Source of the DNA: Pelagibacteraceae bacterium
GTDB taxonomy: Bacteria > Pseudomonadota > Alphaproteobacteria > HIMB59 > GCA-002718135
NCBI GenBank assembly: GCA_002718135.1
Contig: PBDN01000010.1
Coordinates: 1 to 64,000 of the forward strand
Length of the DNA: 64,000 bases
Reading direction: 5' to 3'
Part shown: in pieces, positions 37,789-45,626 of the stretch
How the letters are laid out: every line of letters starts with the position of its first letter
Numbering within the stretch: the first letter of the stretch is position 1
Notes under the pieces: generated by a model
What the model was told of the DNA's origin: nothing
Seen by the model: the letters and a program-made list of their open reading frames with translations, nothing else
Database searches by the model: none
Position numbers and translations under genes: made by a program

Positions 37789-40058
37789 TTTAAATTACCT
37801 ACAGAAAATAAAAACATTCTTTTTATATCATAATCTTGATCATTTATAGGAAAGCCCCAAGTGAAACCTATAGGCCCAATAGGAGAATAAAATTTTAAAC
37901 CTAATCCATAAGAAGCTCTAATGCTTTGATCAGAATGTTTTGGAGCAGTTTTGTTGCCCCATACAAGACCATAATCGTTAAATAAATGAAAATAAATAGG
38001 ATTATCTGAATTATCAATTAATTTCTTAGAAAAATCAAATTTAGTCACAGCAAGATTTCTACCACCAACATATGAATTTCTTGACTCTCTAGGTCCAACG
38101 CCATAGACGTCATAACCTCTTAACCATCTACCTCCTAAAGAAAATTTATCGTTAGCAATAAGTTCATTGTTATTGAGAGAAATAATATTTCCTAATCTTG
38201 TTTGGAAAGAGAATATGTTTTCGTTTATTTTTTGATACTTTTTGTAAGTTATTGAATTTTTTAAAAAACCATTTGTTGAACTGGTAGGTGTTTCAATTAA
38301 GTTAGAATATTCAAAATAATTTCCTCTTACTGGTAAAATAAATGAATTCAAAGTATTATAACTAAATTCATTTTTTAAAATAAAACTAACATTATTACCT
38401 TCAACATTTTTAATAGAATCACTAACTGAACTTTCATTAGTTACAGTGTAATCCTTCAAATAATAATCTAAATTTATTTTATGGGTTAGATTATTTGTTA
38501 TTCTGTAACCTAATCCTGTTCCCAATGTAAATGTGTTTAATTTATAGGAACTAGAATTGGTAAAATCTTTTTCAGAATAGTTAATTCCATATTCAAAATC
38601 TAAATCATAATTATAGAAATATTTATCTTTGCTCTTAAAGGTATAAGTACTATTATTTTGAGATGTATTTATTAAAAATTCTATAGATCTACCCGTTCCA
38701 CCAAAATTTTTTTCATTTAGACCCGTTACAAATGTAAAACCATCAATTGTTCCAAATGAAAGACCTGCATTAAAAGAACCAGTCTGCTTTTCTTTTACCT
38801 CAATCTCAATATCTACTAATTCATCATTAATGTATTGCTCATTAATCTCAACAGTTTCAAATAAATTTAACATTTTAATTTGTCTAGAAAGTTCTTTAAT
38901 TTGAAACTTATTAAGAGAATCACCTTCAGATATTTGCAATTCTCTTCTAATTACATAATCATATGTTCGAGAATTACCATTTATATTAATTTGATTAACA
39001 TATTTTGGTTTAGTTGGTAAAATTCTATATAGAACATCTACGTTATTATTTGTTACTTTTTCCAATGTCTGTAATTCAAAAAAAACAATTCCATTATCTT
39101 CTAAAATATTAGAAAGATCTTTTTCAATTGATTCAATTTTAACTTGACTAAAAGATTCAGATTCTAATTTTTTATTTTTGAGCAATAAATCAAATTCATC
39201 GTTTAATTTTTCATTTGATTGTTTTATTTGATTTTCATATTTAATTGATGAAAAAATATATTTATTTCCTTCTGCTATTTTAAAATATAAAAAGACTTTA
39301 TTTGTATCCAAATATTCAATCTCATAATTTATATTGATTTTTTTAAAACCATTATTTTTATAAAATTTTTTCAATTTCAATATGTCATTTTGTATTTGAA
39401 ATAATTTAAAGTTATTATTAACAAAAATATTAAGTAAACTTTTATTTTTGGATTTTATTTTAGAAAATAATTCATCATTACTAAAATTTTCATTTCCAAC
39501 AAAATAAACTTTTTTAATTTTAGTAATTTCACCTTCTTCAAAAATAAAAGTAAGTTCAGCTGTATTGTTTATTTCATTGAATTTAGTTTTACTTTCAATT
39601 TTGATATTATTGTAACCTAATGATTGGTACGCTTTTTTAAATTCATCATTGAGTTTATTGATTTTTAATGGATTTAAATTTGTAATATTTAATTCATTAG
39701 TAATTATTCCTAGCTGTTCATCCTTTAATCTTTTATTTTTTTGGTAAGAAACTTTTGTTATACTTGGATATTCTTCAATAAATACTAAATATTTATTATT
39801 TTTTATTTCAACTTTCACGTTTTGAAATAATTTAGAATCATTTAATTCTTTTAATAAATAATTTGAATATTCTTCAGATATAACATCAGGTTTTTTTTCA
39901 ATTATTGAAAATATTGCTTCATTATCAGAATATTGATTACCTATTACTTCTATAGAAATTTCATTAGACAAAACTTTATAAGAATAAAAAATTAATAGTA
40001 ATAAAAATATATTAAAATTTAGAAAATTTAATTTCAATATATTTTTCAAATTCTTCAT
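37785..40058 (-). CDS. bamA: Outer-membrane protein assembly factor BamA
   Basis: An outer-membrane barrel that inserts other barrels; 757 residues. A signal peptide (about 1-31, ending YKVLS) precedes about five POTRA repeats, including the conserved RTYDYVIRRELQISEGD at the start of the last one. The C-terminal barrel (about 420-757) has GGRWLRGYDVYGVGPRES, the lid-loop RGY motif, and a near-terminal GPIGFTWGFPI. Its ATG lies 47 bases inside the dxr coding sequence and no later ATG precedes the signal peptide, so the overlap seems real. The rseP gene usually between dxr and bamA is missing. Confidence 0.95.
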   Translation of the reverse strand: MKNLKNILKLNFLNFNIFLLLLIFYSYKVLSNEISIEVIGNQYSDNEAIFSIIEKKPDVISEEYSNYLLKELNDSKLFQNVKVEIKNNKYLVFIEEYPSITKVSYQKNKRLKDEQLGIITNELNITNLNPLKINKLNDEFKKAYQSLGYNNIKIESKTKFNEINNTAELTFIFEEGEITKIKKVYFVGNENFSNDELFSKIKSKNKSLLNIFVNNNFKLFQIQNDILKLKKFYKNNGFKKININYEIEYLDTNKVFLYFKIAEGNKYIFSSIKYENQIKQSNEKLNDEFDLLLKNKKLESESFSQVKIESIEKDLSNILEDNGIVFFELQTLEKVTNNNVDVLYRILPTKPKYVNQININGNSRTYDYVIRRELQISEGDSLNKFQIKELSRQIKMLNLFETVEINEQYINDELVDIEIEVKEKQTGSFNAGLSFGTIDGFTFVTGLNEKNFGGTGRSIEFLINTSQNNSTYTFKSKDKYFYNYDLDFEYGINYSEKDFTNSSSYKLNTFTLGTGLGYRITNNLTHKINLDYYLKDYTVTNESSVSDSIKNVEGNNVSFILKNEFSYNTLNSFILPVRGNYFEYSNLIETPTSSTNGFLKNSITYKKYQKINENIFSFQTRLGNIISLNNNELIANDKFSLGGRWLRGYDVYGVGPRESRNSYVGGRNLAVTKFDFSKKLIDNSDNPIYFHLFNDYGLVWGNKTAPKHSDQSIRASYGLGLKFYSPIGPIGFTWGFPINDQDYDIKRMFLFSVGNLN

Positions 40059-41160
40059 GATAATGTATTACATCTTTAATGGTCTTTGTTGGTAAATTCA
40101 AATTGAAAGAAGTTACAATTGATATTATTTTGTAAATATCTACGTAATTAATATGCTTTTTTTTATATAAATTTACTGCAAATTCATTAGCTATATTAAA
40201 ATTGATAATATTTGCAGGTTTTGACTTATCCATCTTGTTAAAAAAATCATATATAGGAAATGTTTTTTTTAAAACAGGCTCAAATGTTAATTTATTTTTT
40301 TTTGGAAATTGAAAAATATTATATTTATTATAGTTATTTTCTACTTTTATTTTTAAAAAATTTATTAAAGGAATTCTCATATCATTATAGAAATAAATTA
40401 ATTGAGATAAAAAATTTTTGTATTCAATTATTGAATGAACAAGTGATTGTTTGTGTATTAAAATATCTAAATTATTATAATTAATATTAAATAAATAATG
40501 AGCTTCAACAACTTCCAAACATTTATTTACTAAAGTTGCTGAATCAATACTATTTTTGTATCCCATTTTCCATTTAGGATGAGCTATAGCCTGATGGAAT
40601 TTTACATTTTTAAGTTTGAAAAAATCTTTATCTGCAAAAGGTCCACCTGATGCAGTTAAATAAATTTTTTTCAAATTATTTAAATTATTCTTATTTAAAA
40701 AATTATAAATAGAGAAATGTTCTGAGTCTATAGGATAGATTTCAATATTTTTTTTTTTCAAATATCTTTTAAATAAGTGACCAGCTGAAACTACACATTC
40801 TTTATTAACTATACCTAAATTTTTGGTATTATTTAGTATTGATTCTAAATAGTATAAAGATTTATAACCTGATATTGCTAAAATTGTATAATCTGATTTC
40901 GATGTATTGAGATAAGAAATTAATTCATGAAAATTTAGTAATTTAGTTTTTTCATTAATTTTTTTTTTTATTAAATTAAAACACTTTAAATCATTAATAT
41001 AAACATACTTAGGTTTAAATATTTGAACTTGTTTTATAAGTAATTTATAATTTTTATTTGAACACAATAAATTTATCTTATAATTATTATATGAATTTTT
41101 AATAATATTTAAAGTTTTGCAACCAATAAACCCAGTGCTTCCAAATATATTAAGTTTCAT
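40012..41160 (-). CDS. dxr: 1-deoxy-D-xylulose 5-phosphate reductoisomerase
   Basis: First committed step of the MEP isoprenoid pathway; 382 residues. The NADPH loop is FGSTGFIGCKTL. Active-site blocks are YPIDSEHFSI, TASGGPFADKD, AHPKWKMGYKNSIDSATLVNK and NDMRIPL. The first usually reads GSTGSIG, so one Ser is Phe. The metal and substrate residues look intact. It partners with IspDF at 11272-12411. Its C-terminus overlaps bamA by 47 bases and its start overlaps cdsA by four. Confidence 0.95.
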   Translation of the reverse strand: MKLNIFGSTGFIGCKTLNIIKNSYNNYKINLLCSNKNYKLLIKQVQIFKPKYVYINDLKCFNLIKKKINEKTKLLNFHELISYLNTSKSDYTILAISGYKSLYYLESILNNTKNLGIVNKECVVSAGHLFKRYLKKKNIEIYPIDSEHFSIYNFLNKNNLNNLKKIYLTASGGPFADKDFFKLKNVKFHQAIAHPKWKMGYKNSIDSATLVNKCLEVVEAHYLFNINYNNLDILIHKQSLVHSIIEYKNFLSQLIYFYNDMRIPLINFLKIKVENNYNKYNIFQFPKKNKLTFEPVLKKTFPIYDFFNKMDKSKPANIINFNIANEFAVNLYKKKHINYVDIYKIISIVTSFNLNLPTKTIKDVIHYHEEFEKYIEIKFSKF

Positions 41161-41786
41161 AGAATATTTACTATTTTAAATATAACAATAAATATAATTG
41201 CAAATATAAAACTATCAAATCTATCAAAAAAACCTCCATGCCCAGGTATGTAATTACTTGAATTTTTAATTTGGTTAATTCTTTTAAAATATGATTCAAT
41301 TAAGTCTCCAAAAAAAGACAGAGATATAACAATATTAATTAAAATTATATATTGAAATAACTGACCTTTAAAAAAAATAAATGTATATATTAAAGACAAT
41401 AGGTTTGAAAAAAATATACCCCCAAATAAACCTTCATAAGTTTTATTAGGGCTAATTTTAAAATATAATTTATTTTTTCCATATAGACTTCCTACATAAT
41501 AGGAAAATATATCAAAAGTAATAATAGTTAAAATTACTAAATTAAATTCATATAAATTAAAATAAGAATAAAAATATATATAAAAGGAAATAATTGATAA
41601 AAAAATATATATATAAATTAATTTAAATATAATCTTAAAATAGAAATAAATCTCTAAAATTATTAAGAAATAAATAAAGCTAACTAAAACAACAATTAAA
41701 TTTAAGTTGATTGATATTATTAAGAAATATAATAATAAAAATAATAAACTAGATAATGATCTTAATTTAAAATTTCTATAATCCAT
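41157..41786 (-). CDS. cdsA: Phosphatidate cytidylyltransferase
   Basis: Makes CDP-diacylglycerol in the inner membrane; 209 residues, short against about 270-285 in many bacteria, with about six hydrophobic segments. The CDS signature near the C-terminus reads SYFKRINQIKNSSNYIPGHG followed by GFFDRFDS. It fits the pattern except that the usual KD is KN. I chose ATG at 41786, which has GAGAG seven bases upstream, over a TTG at 41813. It overlaps uppS by eleven bases. Confidence 0.9.
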   Translation of the reverse strand: MDYRNFKLRSLSSLLFLLLYFLIISINLNLIVVLVSFIYFLIILEIYFYFKIIFKLIYIYIFLSIISFYIYFYSYFNLYEFNLVILTIITFDIFSYYVGSLYGKNKLYFKISPNKTYEGLFGGIFFSNLLSLIYTFIFFKGQLFQYIILINIVISLSFFGDLIESYFKRINQIKNSSNYIPGHGGFFDRFDSFIFAIIFIVIFKIVNIL

Positions 41787-42462
41787 AATTTCTCTCAATT
41801 TTTTTATACTCAAATATAATTTTTTTAAGTTCTTTTGTAGTAAAATCTGGCCATAGAGTATCAGTAAAAAAAAGTTCAGAATATGTTAAATTAAACAAGA
41901 TAAAATTACTAAGTCTTTGATATCCTCCTGTTCTAATAAGCAAGTCTGGATCAGGAATTTCACCTAAATAAAATAATTTTTTTATATTATTAATATCTAA
42001 ATGAATATTAGATTTGTTCTTTTTTACCTGATTTAAAACGTAAATCAATTCATTTTTAAATCCATAGTTAAAAGCCAAATTTAAATTTAAAGTATTATTA
42101 TTTGATGTTTTTATTTCGCATTCATTTATTATATTTAAAATTTCTTTTGGAATATTATTTCTTTCACCAATAATTTTTAGTTTTATTTTTTTTTCATCAA
42201 TTATTTTATTTAAAAAATTATTGAAATATTCATATATAATTTTATATATATGATTAACTGTATTTCTTTTAATATTTTCAGATGAAAGTGTATATAGTGT
42301 CAGATAATTTATTTTATTGTCTATAGCAAAATTAGAAATTAAGTTTATTTTCTCTAATCCTTTTTCATAACCTTTAAGTATTGAAGTTTTTTCTTTGATC
42401 GACCATCTTTTATTACCATCAAGTATAATAGCAATGTGGTTGAGTGAATTTTGTTGACTCAA
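41776..42462 (-). CDS. uppS: Undecaprenyl diphosphate synthase
   Basis: Extends farnesyl diphosphate to C55 carrier lipid; cytosolic, 228 residues. The start is HIAIILDGNKRWSIKE, with the catalytic Asp in LDGN. TLYTLSSEN and DPDLLIRTGGYQRLSNF follow, then YSELFFTDTLWPDF. It uses the isoprenoid precursors made by Dxr and IspDF. It ends two bases after the frr stop region and begins the membrane-lipid part of the run. Confidence 0.95.
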   Translation of the reverse strand: MSQQNSLNHIAIILDGNKRWSIKEKTSILKGYEKGLEKINLISNFAIDNKINYLTLYTLSSENIKRNTVNHIYKIIYEYFNNFLNKIIDEKKIKLKIIGERNNIPKEILNIINECEIKTSNNNTLNLNLAFNYGFKNELIYVLNQVKKNKSNIHLDINNIKKLFYLGEIPDPDLLIRTGGYQRLSNFILFNLTYSELFFTDTLWPDFTTKELKKIIFEYKKIERNYGL

Positions 42463-42464
42463 TA

Positions 42465-43013
42465 TTATACTTTCAAAATATCATTTTTTTTAGATGCTAA
42501 TAAATTATCAATTTTTTCTATATTTTGATCTGTAATTTTTTGAGCATCATTTAAAAATTTCTTGAGCTCATCTTCAGATATAGTAGAATTTTTCTTATCT
42601 TCTTTTTTTATATCAATATATTCTCTTCTTATATTCCTAATTACAACTTTAGAATTTTCAGCATATTGTGATGCTACTTTCGTTAATTCATTTCTTCTTT
42701 CTTCACTTAATTTGGGGATTGGTAATCTAATTAAATTACCATCATTTTGAGGATTTATACCTAAATTAGATTCAATGATAGAATTTTCAATATTTTTAGT
42801 TAAATTTGTATCCCATACTTGTATTACTATTGTACTTGCGTCAGGTGCGCTAATAGTACCTAGTTGATTTAGCGGTGTTTTTGACCCATATGCATCAACA
42901 AATAAATTGTCTAACATTGTCGGATTAGCTCTAGAAGTTCTCAATGTTTGAAATTCCTTTTCTAAATGACTGATTGCTAATGCCATTTTTTTATTTAATT
43001 CATCATTAGTCAT
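42465..43013 (-). CDS. frr: Ribosome recycling factor
   Basis: Splits post-termination ribosomes together with EF-G; 182 residues. The head SHLEKEFQTLRTSRANPTML, the hinge region and the conserved LPIPKLSEERRNELTKVA are present, and the helical tail completes the three-helix bundle. I chose ATG at 43013 (MTNDELNKK); the longer frame runs back into pyrH. It starts one base after the pyrH stop. Confidence 0.96.
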   Translation of the reverse strand: MTNDELNKKMALAISHLEKEFQTLRTSRANPTMLDNLFVDAYGSKTPLNQLGTISAPDASTIVIQVWDTNLTKNIENSIIESNLGINPQNDGNLIRLPIPKLSEERRNELTKVASQYAENSKVVIRNIRREYIDIKKEDKKNSTISEDELKKFLNDAQKITDQNIEKIDNLLASKKNDILKV

Positions 43014-43014
43014 A

Positions 43015-43716
43015 TTAATTAATCTTACTATATTCTCCTTTCCCGTTAATAGCATTAATTAATGAATTGTTATTAAAAATATTTGTTATAAGAATAGGTA
43101 TTTCTGACTCTTTTGCTAGACTTATAGCTGTCAAATCCATAACTTTTAAATTTTTATTAATAACTTCACTATAAGATATTTCTTTATACAATTTTGCGTT
43201 TTTATTTATTTTTGGATCTGAATCAAATATACCTTCAACTTTTGTTGCTTTGATAATTAATGAACAATTCATCTCAGAGGCTCTTAAGGCTGCCGCTGTA
43301 TCAGTAGAAAAGAAAGGATTACCAGTACCAGCAGCGAAAATAACAATTCTTTCTTTTTCTAAATGTCTGATTGCCTTTCTTCTAATATAAGGTTCAGCAA
43401 TTTGAGACATTGATATAGCAGATTGGACTCTTGTTGGTACTCCGATCTTTTCAAGAGCACTTTGCAAAGATAGGGCATTCATTATAGTTGCCAACATACC
43501 CATATAATCAGACGTAGATCTATCTATACCTTCAGAAGCACCTTTTATACCCCTAAAAATATTTCCACCACCAATAATTAAACATAGTTGATATTTAAAT
43601 TCATAAACCTTTTTAATTTCTTTTGCGATAAATTGAATTGTTGAAATTTCTATTCCGTATCCTGTTTGCCCCATTAAAGCTTCACCAGATACTTTAATCA
43701 AAATTCTTTTATCCAT
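43015..43716 (-). CDS. pyrH: UMP kinase
   Basis: Phosphorylates UMP to UDP; a cytosolic hexamer of 233 residues, the amino-acid-kinase fold. The start ILIKVSGEALMG, IGGGNIFRG, ADYMG-like SDYMGMLATIMNALSLQ and AAGTGNPFFSTDTAAALRA are all present. It provides UDP for CTP synthase (pyrG at 20700-22325). It lies two bases after tsf. Confidence 0.96.
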   Translation of the reverse strand: MDKRILIKVSGEALMGQTGYGIEISTIQFIAKEIKKVYEFKYQLCLIIGGGNIFRGIKGASEGIDRSTSDYMGMLATIMNALSLQSALEKIGVPTRVQSAISMSQIAEPYIRRKAIRHLEKERIVIFAAGTGNPFFSTDTAAALRASEMNCSLIIKATKVEGIFDSDPKINKNAKLYKEISYSEVINKNLKVMDLTAISLAKESEIPILITNIFNNNSLINAINGKGEYSKIN

Positions 43717-43718
43717 TA

Positions 43719-44579
43719 TTAACTAAGAATTGCAATTTTAAATGATTTAATATTAAAATCATATTTTTCCATATATTCGTTAACTAGTTCCTGAATTGTT
43801 TTTTCGGGTTCTATAACATAACTCTGATTCATAAGTGTGATTTCTGAAAAATATTTTTTCATTTTTCCTTCAAGAATTTTTTCTACTACTTTTTCTGGCT
43901 TTCCTGAGCTTTTTATTAATTCTTTTTGTATATTTTTTTCTTTATCTATAATTTCTTTGTCTAAATCTTCGATATTTAATGCCTCTGGTTTTAAAGCAGC
44001 GATATGCATACAAATATTTTTTGAAAGTATGTTAATTTCATCATTTTTGTTATTACATTCAAAATTAATGATTGAAATAATTTTACCTATATTTTTTCTA
44101 TATGGATTATGCACATAATGACTAATATAACTTTTTTCATGCTCTATAACTAATAGATCACTTAAAATGATATTTTCACCAATCTTTGCTATCATTTCTG
44201 TAAAAAAATCATCTATTAACTTACCATTGTCATTTGATTTTAGAAATTTTTCTTTAGTTAAATTAGGATTATTCAAGTTTATTGCAAAATGTCCCAAATA
44301 ATCCATAAAATTTAAAAAAGTATCACTCTTTGCCGCAAAATCAGTTTCTGAATTAATTTTTAAAATTATGGAGAAAATAGAATTTGAATAAAAACCAATA
44401 GCTCCCTCATTAGCTTCTCTATTTGATTTTTTAGATGCTTTAGCCAATCCTTTTTTTCTAAGAAAATCTATAGACAATTCAATATTATTTGAATTTTCTT
44501 TTAAAGCTATTTTACAATCTAAAAAACCAGCACCTGTTTTTTCTCTTAATTCTTTTACTAAAGATAGTTCATTAGTCAT
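43719..44579 (-). CDS. tsf: Elongation factor Ts
   Basis: Nucleotide exchange factor for EF-Tu; 286 residues. The N-terminal UBA-like domain has [20 protein letters not shown], and the EF-Tu contact block [15 protein letters not shown] follows. I chose ATG at 44579 (MTNELS). The frame is open further upstream but only reads the rpsB repeat region in another frame. The start overlaps rpsB by eight bases, the classic rpsB-tsf pair. Confidence 0.95.
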   Translation of the reverse strand: MTNELSLVKELREKTGAGFLDCKIALKENSNNIELSIDFLRKKGLAKASKKSNREANEGAIGFYSNSIFSIILKINSETDFAAKSDTFLNFMDYLGHFAINLNNPNLTKEKFLKSNDNGKLIDDFFTEMIAKIGENIILSDLLVIEHEKSYISHYVHNPYRKNIGKIISIINFECNNKNDEINILSKNICMHIAALKPEALNIEDLDKEIIDKEKNIQKELIKSSGKPEKVVEKILEGKMKKYFSEITLMNQSYVIEPEKTIQELVNEYMEKYDFNIKSFKIAILS

Positions 44580-45528
44580 TTTTTTTAACTCCAGTTTTTT
44601 CTTTTTTAGGATCTGTTTTATTTTTTTTGGCAACAGAACTTTCTTTTTTAGACTCTGTTTTATTTTTTTTGGCAACAGAACTTTCTTTTTTAGGCTCTGT
44701 TTTATTTTTTTTGGCAACAGAACTTTCTTTTTTAGGCTCTTTTTTATTTTTTTTGGTTGAAAAGTTTTCTTTTTTTAAGTTTGTTTTATCTTTTTTATCT
44801 AATGAATTTTCTTCAATTTTTTCATTATTTTCTGTAATATTTAAAGCTGCTTCCTCAATTGTCTCTTGAAAATATTTTTTATAAAGACCAATTGATCTAA
44901 TTGCATCATCATTGCCAGGAATAATATAATCAATCATATCTGGATCTGCATTTGAATCTGCAATTGCTATTATTGGTATATTTAATTTTTTTGCCTCTAG
45001 TACTGCTAATTTATCTTTAATAACATCAAAAATAACAATTAAATCTGGCTTACCATTTAATTTTTTTATACCACCTATATTAAGTTCTAATTTTTCTTTT
45101 TCTCTAGAAATTTCTAATAATTCTTTTTTTGATATACTATTTGTGTATTTAGGATCATTTAAATAATTTTCTAAATTTTCCAATCTGTTAATTGAATTTG
45201 AAATTGTTTTCCAATTAGTAAGAGTACCACCAAGCCATCTTTTATTAACATAGTAGTTTTCATTAATTAATGCTAAATCTTTAACTGTTTCAGAGCATTG
45301 TTTTTTTGTTCCAACAAAAAGAATTTTTCCTGATTTTTTTGTCACTTCATATAATTTTGCTAATGCAATGTTTAAAGATTCTAATGTTATTCTCAGATCA
45401 AAAATATGAATATTGTTTCTAACTCCAAATATATATTCATTCATTTTTGGATTCCATCTTCTTACATTGTGTCCAAAGTGAACACCTGATTCAAGAAGGT
45501 CGTTAATTTTAACTTCTGGTAAATTCAT
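44572..45528 (-). CDS. rpsB: Ribosomal protein S2 with lysine-rich repeat tail
   Basis: A small-subunit ribosomal protein, 318 residues against about 240-260 usually. The core begins [19 protein letters not shown] and has the S2 signatures [11 protein letters not shown] and WLGGTLTNW; it ends near residue 230. The rest is a Lys/Glu/Ser-rich, probably disordered tail built of 14-residue repeats ([14 protein letters not shown]), encoded by 42-bp DNA repeats. I chose ATG at 45528, preceded by GGAG six bases upstream; a GTG at 45552 lies inside the leader hairpin. A structured leader and promoter stand upstream. Confidence 0.95.
   Translation of the reverse strand: MNLPEVKINDLLESGVHFGHNVRRWNPKMNEYIFGVRNNIHIFDLRITLESLNIALAKLYEVTKKSGKILFVGTKKQCSETVKDLALINENYYVNKRWLGGTLTNWKTISNSINRLENLENYLNDPKYTNSISKKELLEISREKEKLELNIGGIKKLNGKPDLIVIFDVIKDKLAVLEAKKLNIPIIAIADSNADPDMIDYIIPGNDDAIRSIGLYKKYFQETIEEAALNITENNEKIEENSLDKKDKTNLKKENFSTKKNKKEPKKESSVAKKNKTEPKKESSVAKKNKTESKKESSVAKKNKTDPKKEKTGVKKND
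44601..44768. repeat. 42-bp tandem repeats inside rpsB
   Basis: Four consecutive units of 42 bases, three of them nearly identical and one diverged, each with ttttggcaacagaacttt on the plus strand. They encode [14 protein letters not shown] and variants (…TES, …TDP, and the older-looking [14 protein letters not shown]). Near identity at the DNA level implies recent slippage or recombination, so copy number may vary between strains. Confidence 0.85.
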
Positions 45529-45534
45529 TATATT

Positions 45535-45591
45535 CTCCGGTTTAACCTCCACAGAAACAAAAACACCGGTTTTTTCTGTGTGCTAGTTTTT
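45535..45591 (-). promoter_or_regulatory. Structured 5' leader of rpsB-tsf (probable S2 autoregulatory element)
   Basis: In the mRNA sense CACAGAAA (45573-45580) pairs with TTTCTGTG (45550-45557). An inner AAAC/GTTT stem is capped by a CCGG-containing loop (45566-45569). The same CCGG recurs at 45537-45540, overlapping the GGAG ribosome site, so a loop-to-ribosome-site pseudoknot is possible. The patch is GC-rich for this genome. S2 represses its own operon in E. coli, and a conserved rpsB leader motif has been reported from Candidatus Pelagibacter ubique. Identity with that motif is inference. Confidence 0.65.
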
Positions 45592-45597
45592 TTACGG

Positions 45598-45626
45598 CTA
45601 TTATTAAAAAAATAGCATTTTATCAA
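45598..45626 (-). promoter_or_regulatory. Putative rpsB promoter overlapping the dnaE stop codon
   Basis: On the minus strand TTGATA (45626-45621), a 17-base spacer and TAATAG (45603-45598). The -35 matches five of six consensus bases and overlaps the dnaE stop codon; the -10 is weaker. Start of transcription near 45591 would give a leader of about 60 bases that just contains the rpsB hairpin, which makes the call more credible than the boxes alone. Confidence 0.5.

Noticed and set aside
44580..44717. Tsf extended at its N-terminus by repeated [13 protein letters not shown] segments
   Set aside because: This stretch is the rpsB 42-bp repeat region read in another frame. The conserved EF-Ts sequence starts at the ATG at 44579.
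44627..44869. Plus-strand repetitive hydrophobic ORF ([14 protein letters not shown] repeats)
   Set aside because: It is the antisense reading of the rpsB tail repeats, with no ribosome site and no known family.
45529..45552. rpsB start at GTG 45552
   Set aside because: The codon lies in the leader hairpin. ATG at 45528 has GGAG at good spacing and gives the standard S2 N-terminus.
45550..45580. rpsB leader hairpin as a dnaE terminator
   Set aside because: No T-run follows the stem on the minus strand; the sequence after it is the rpsB ribosome site.
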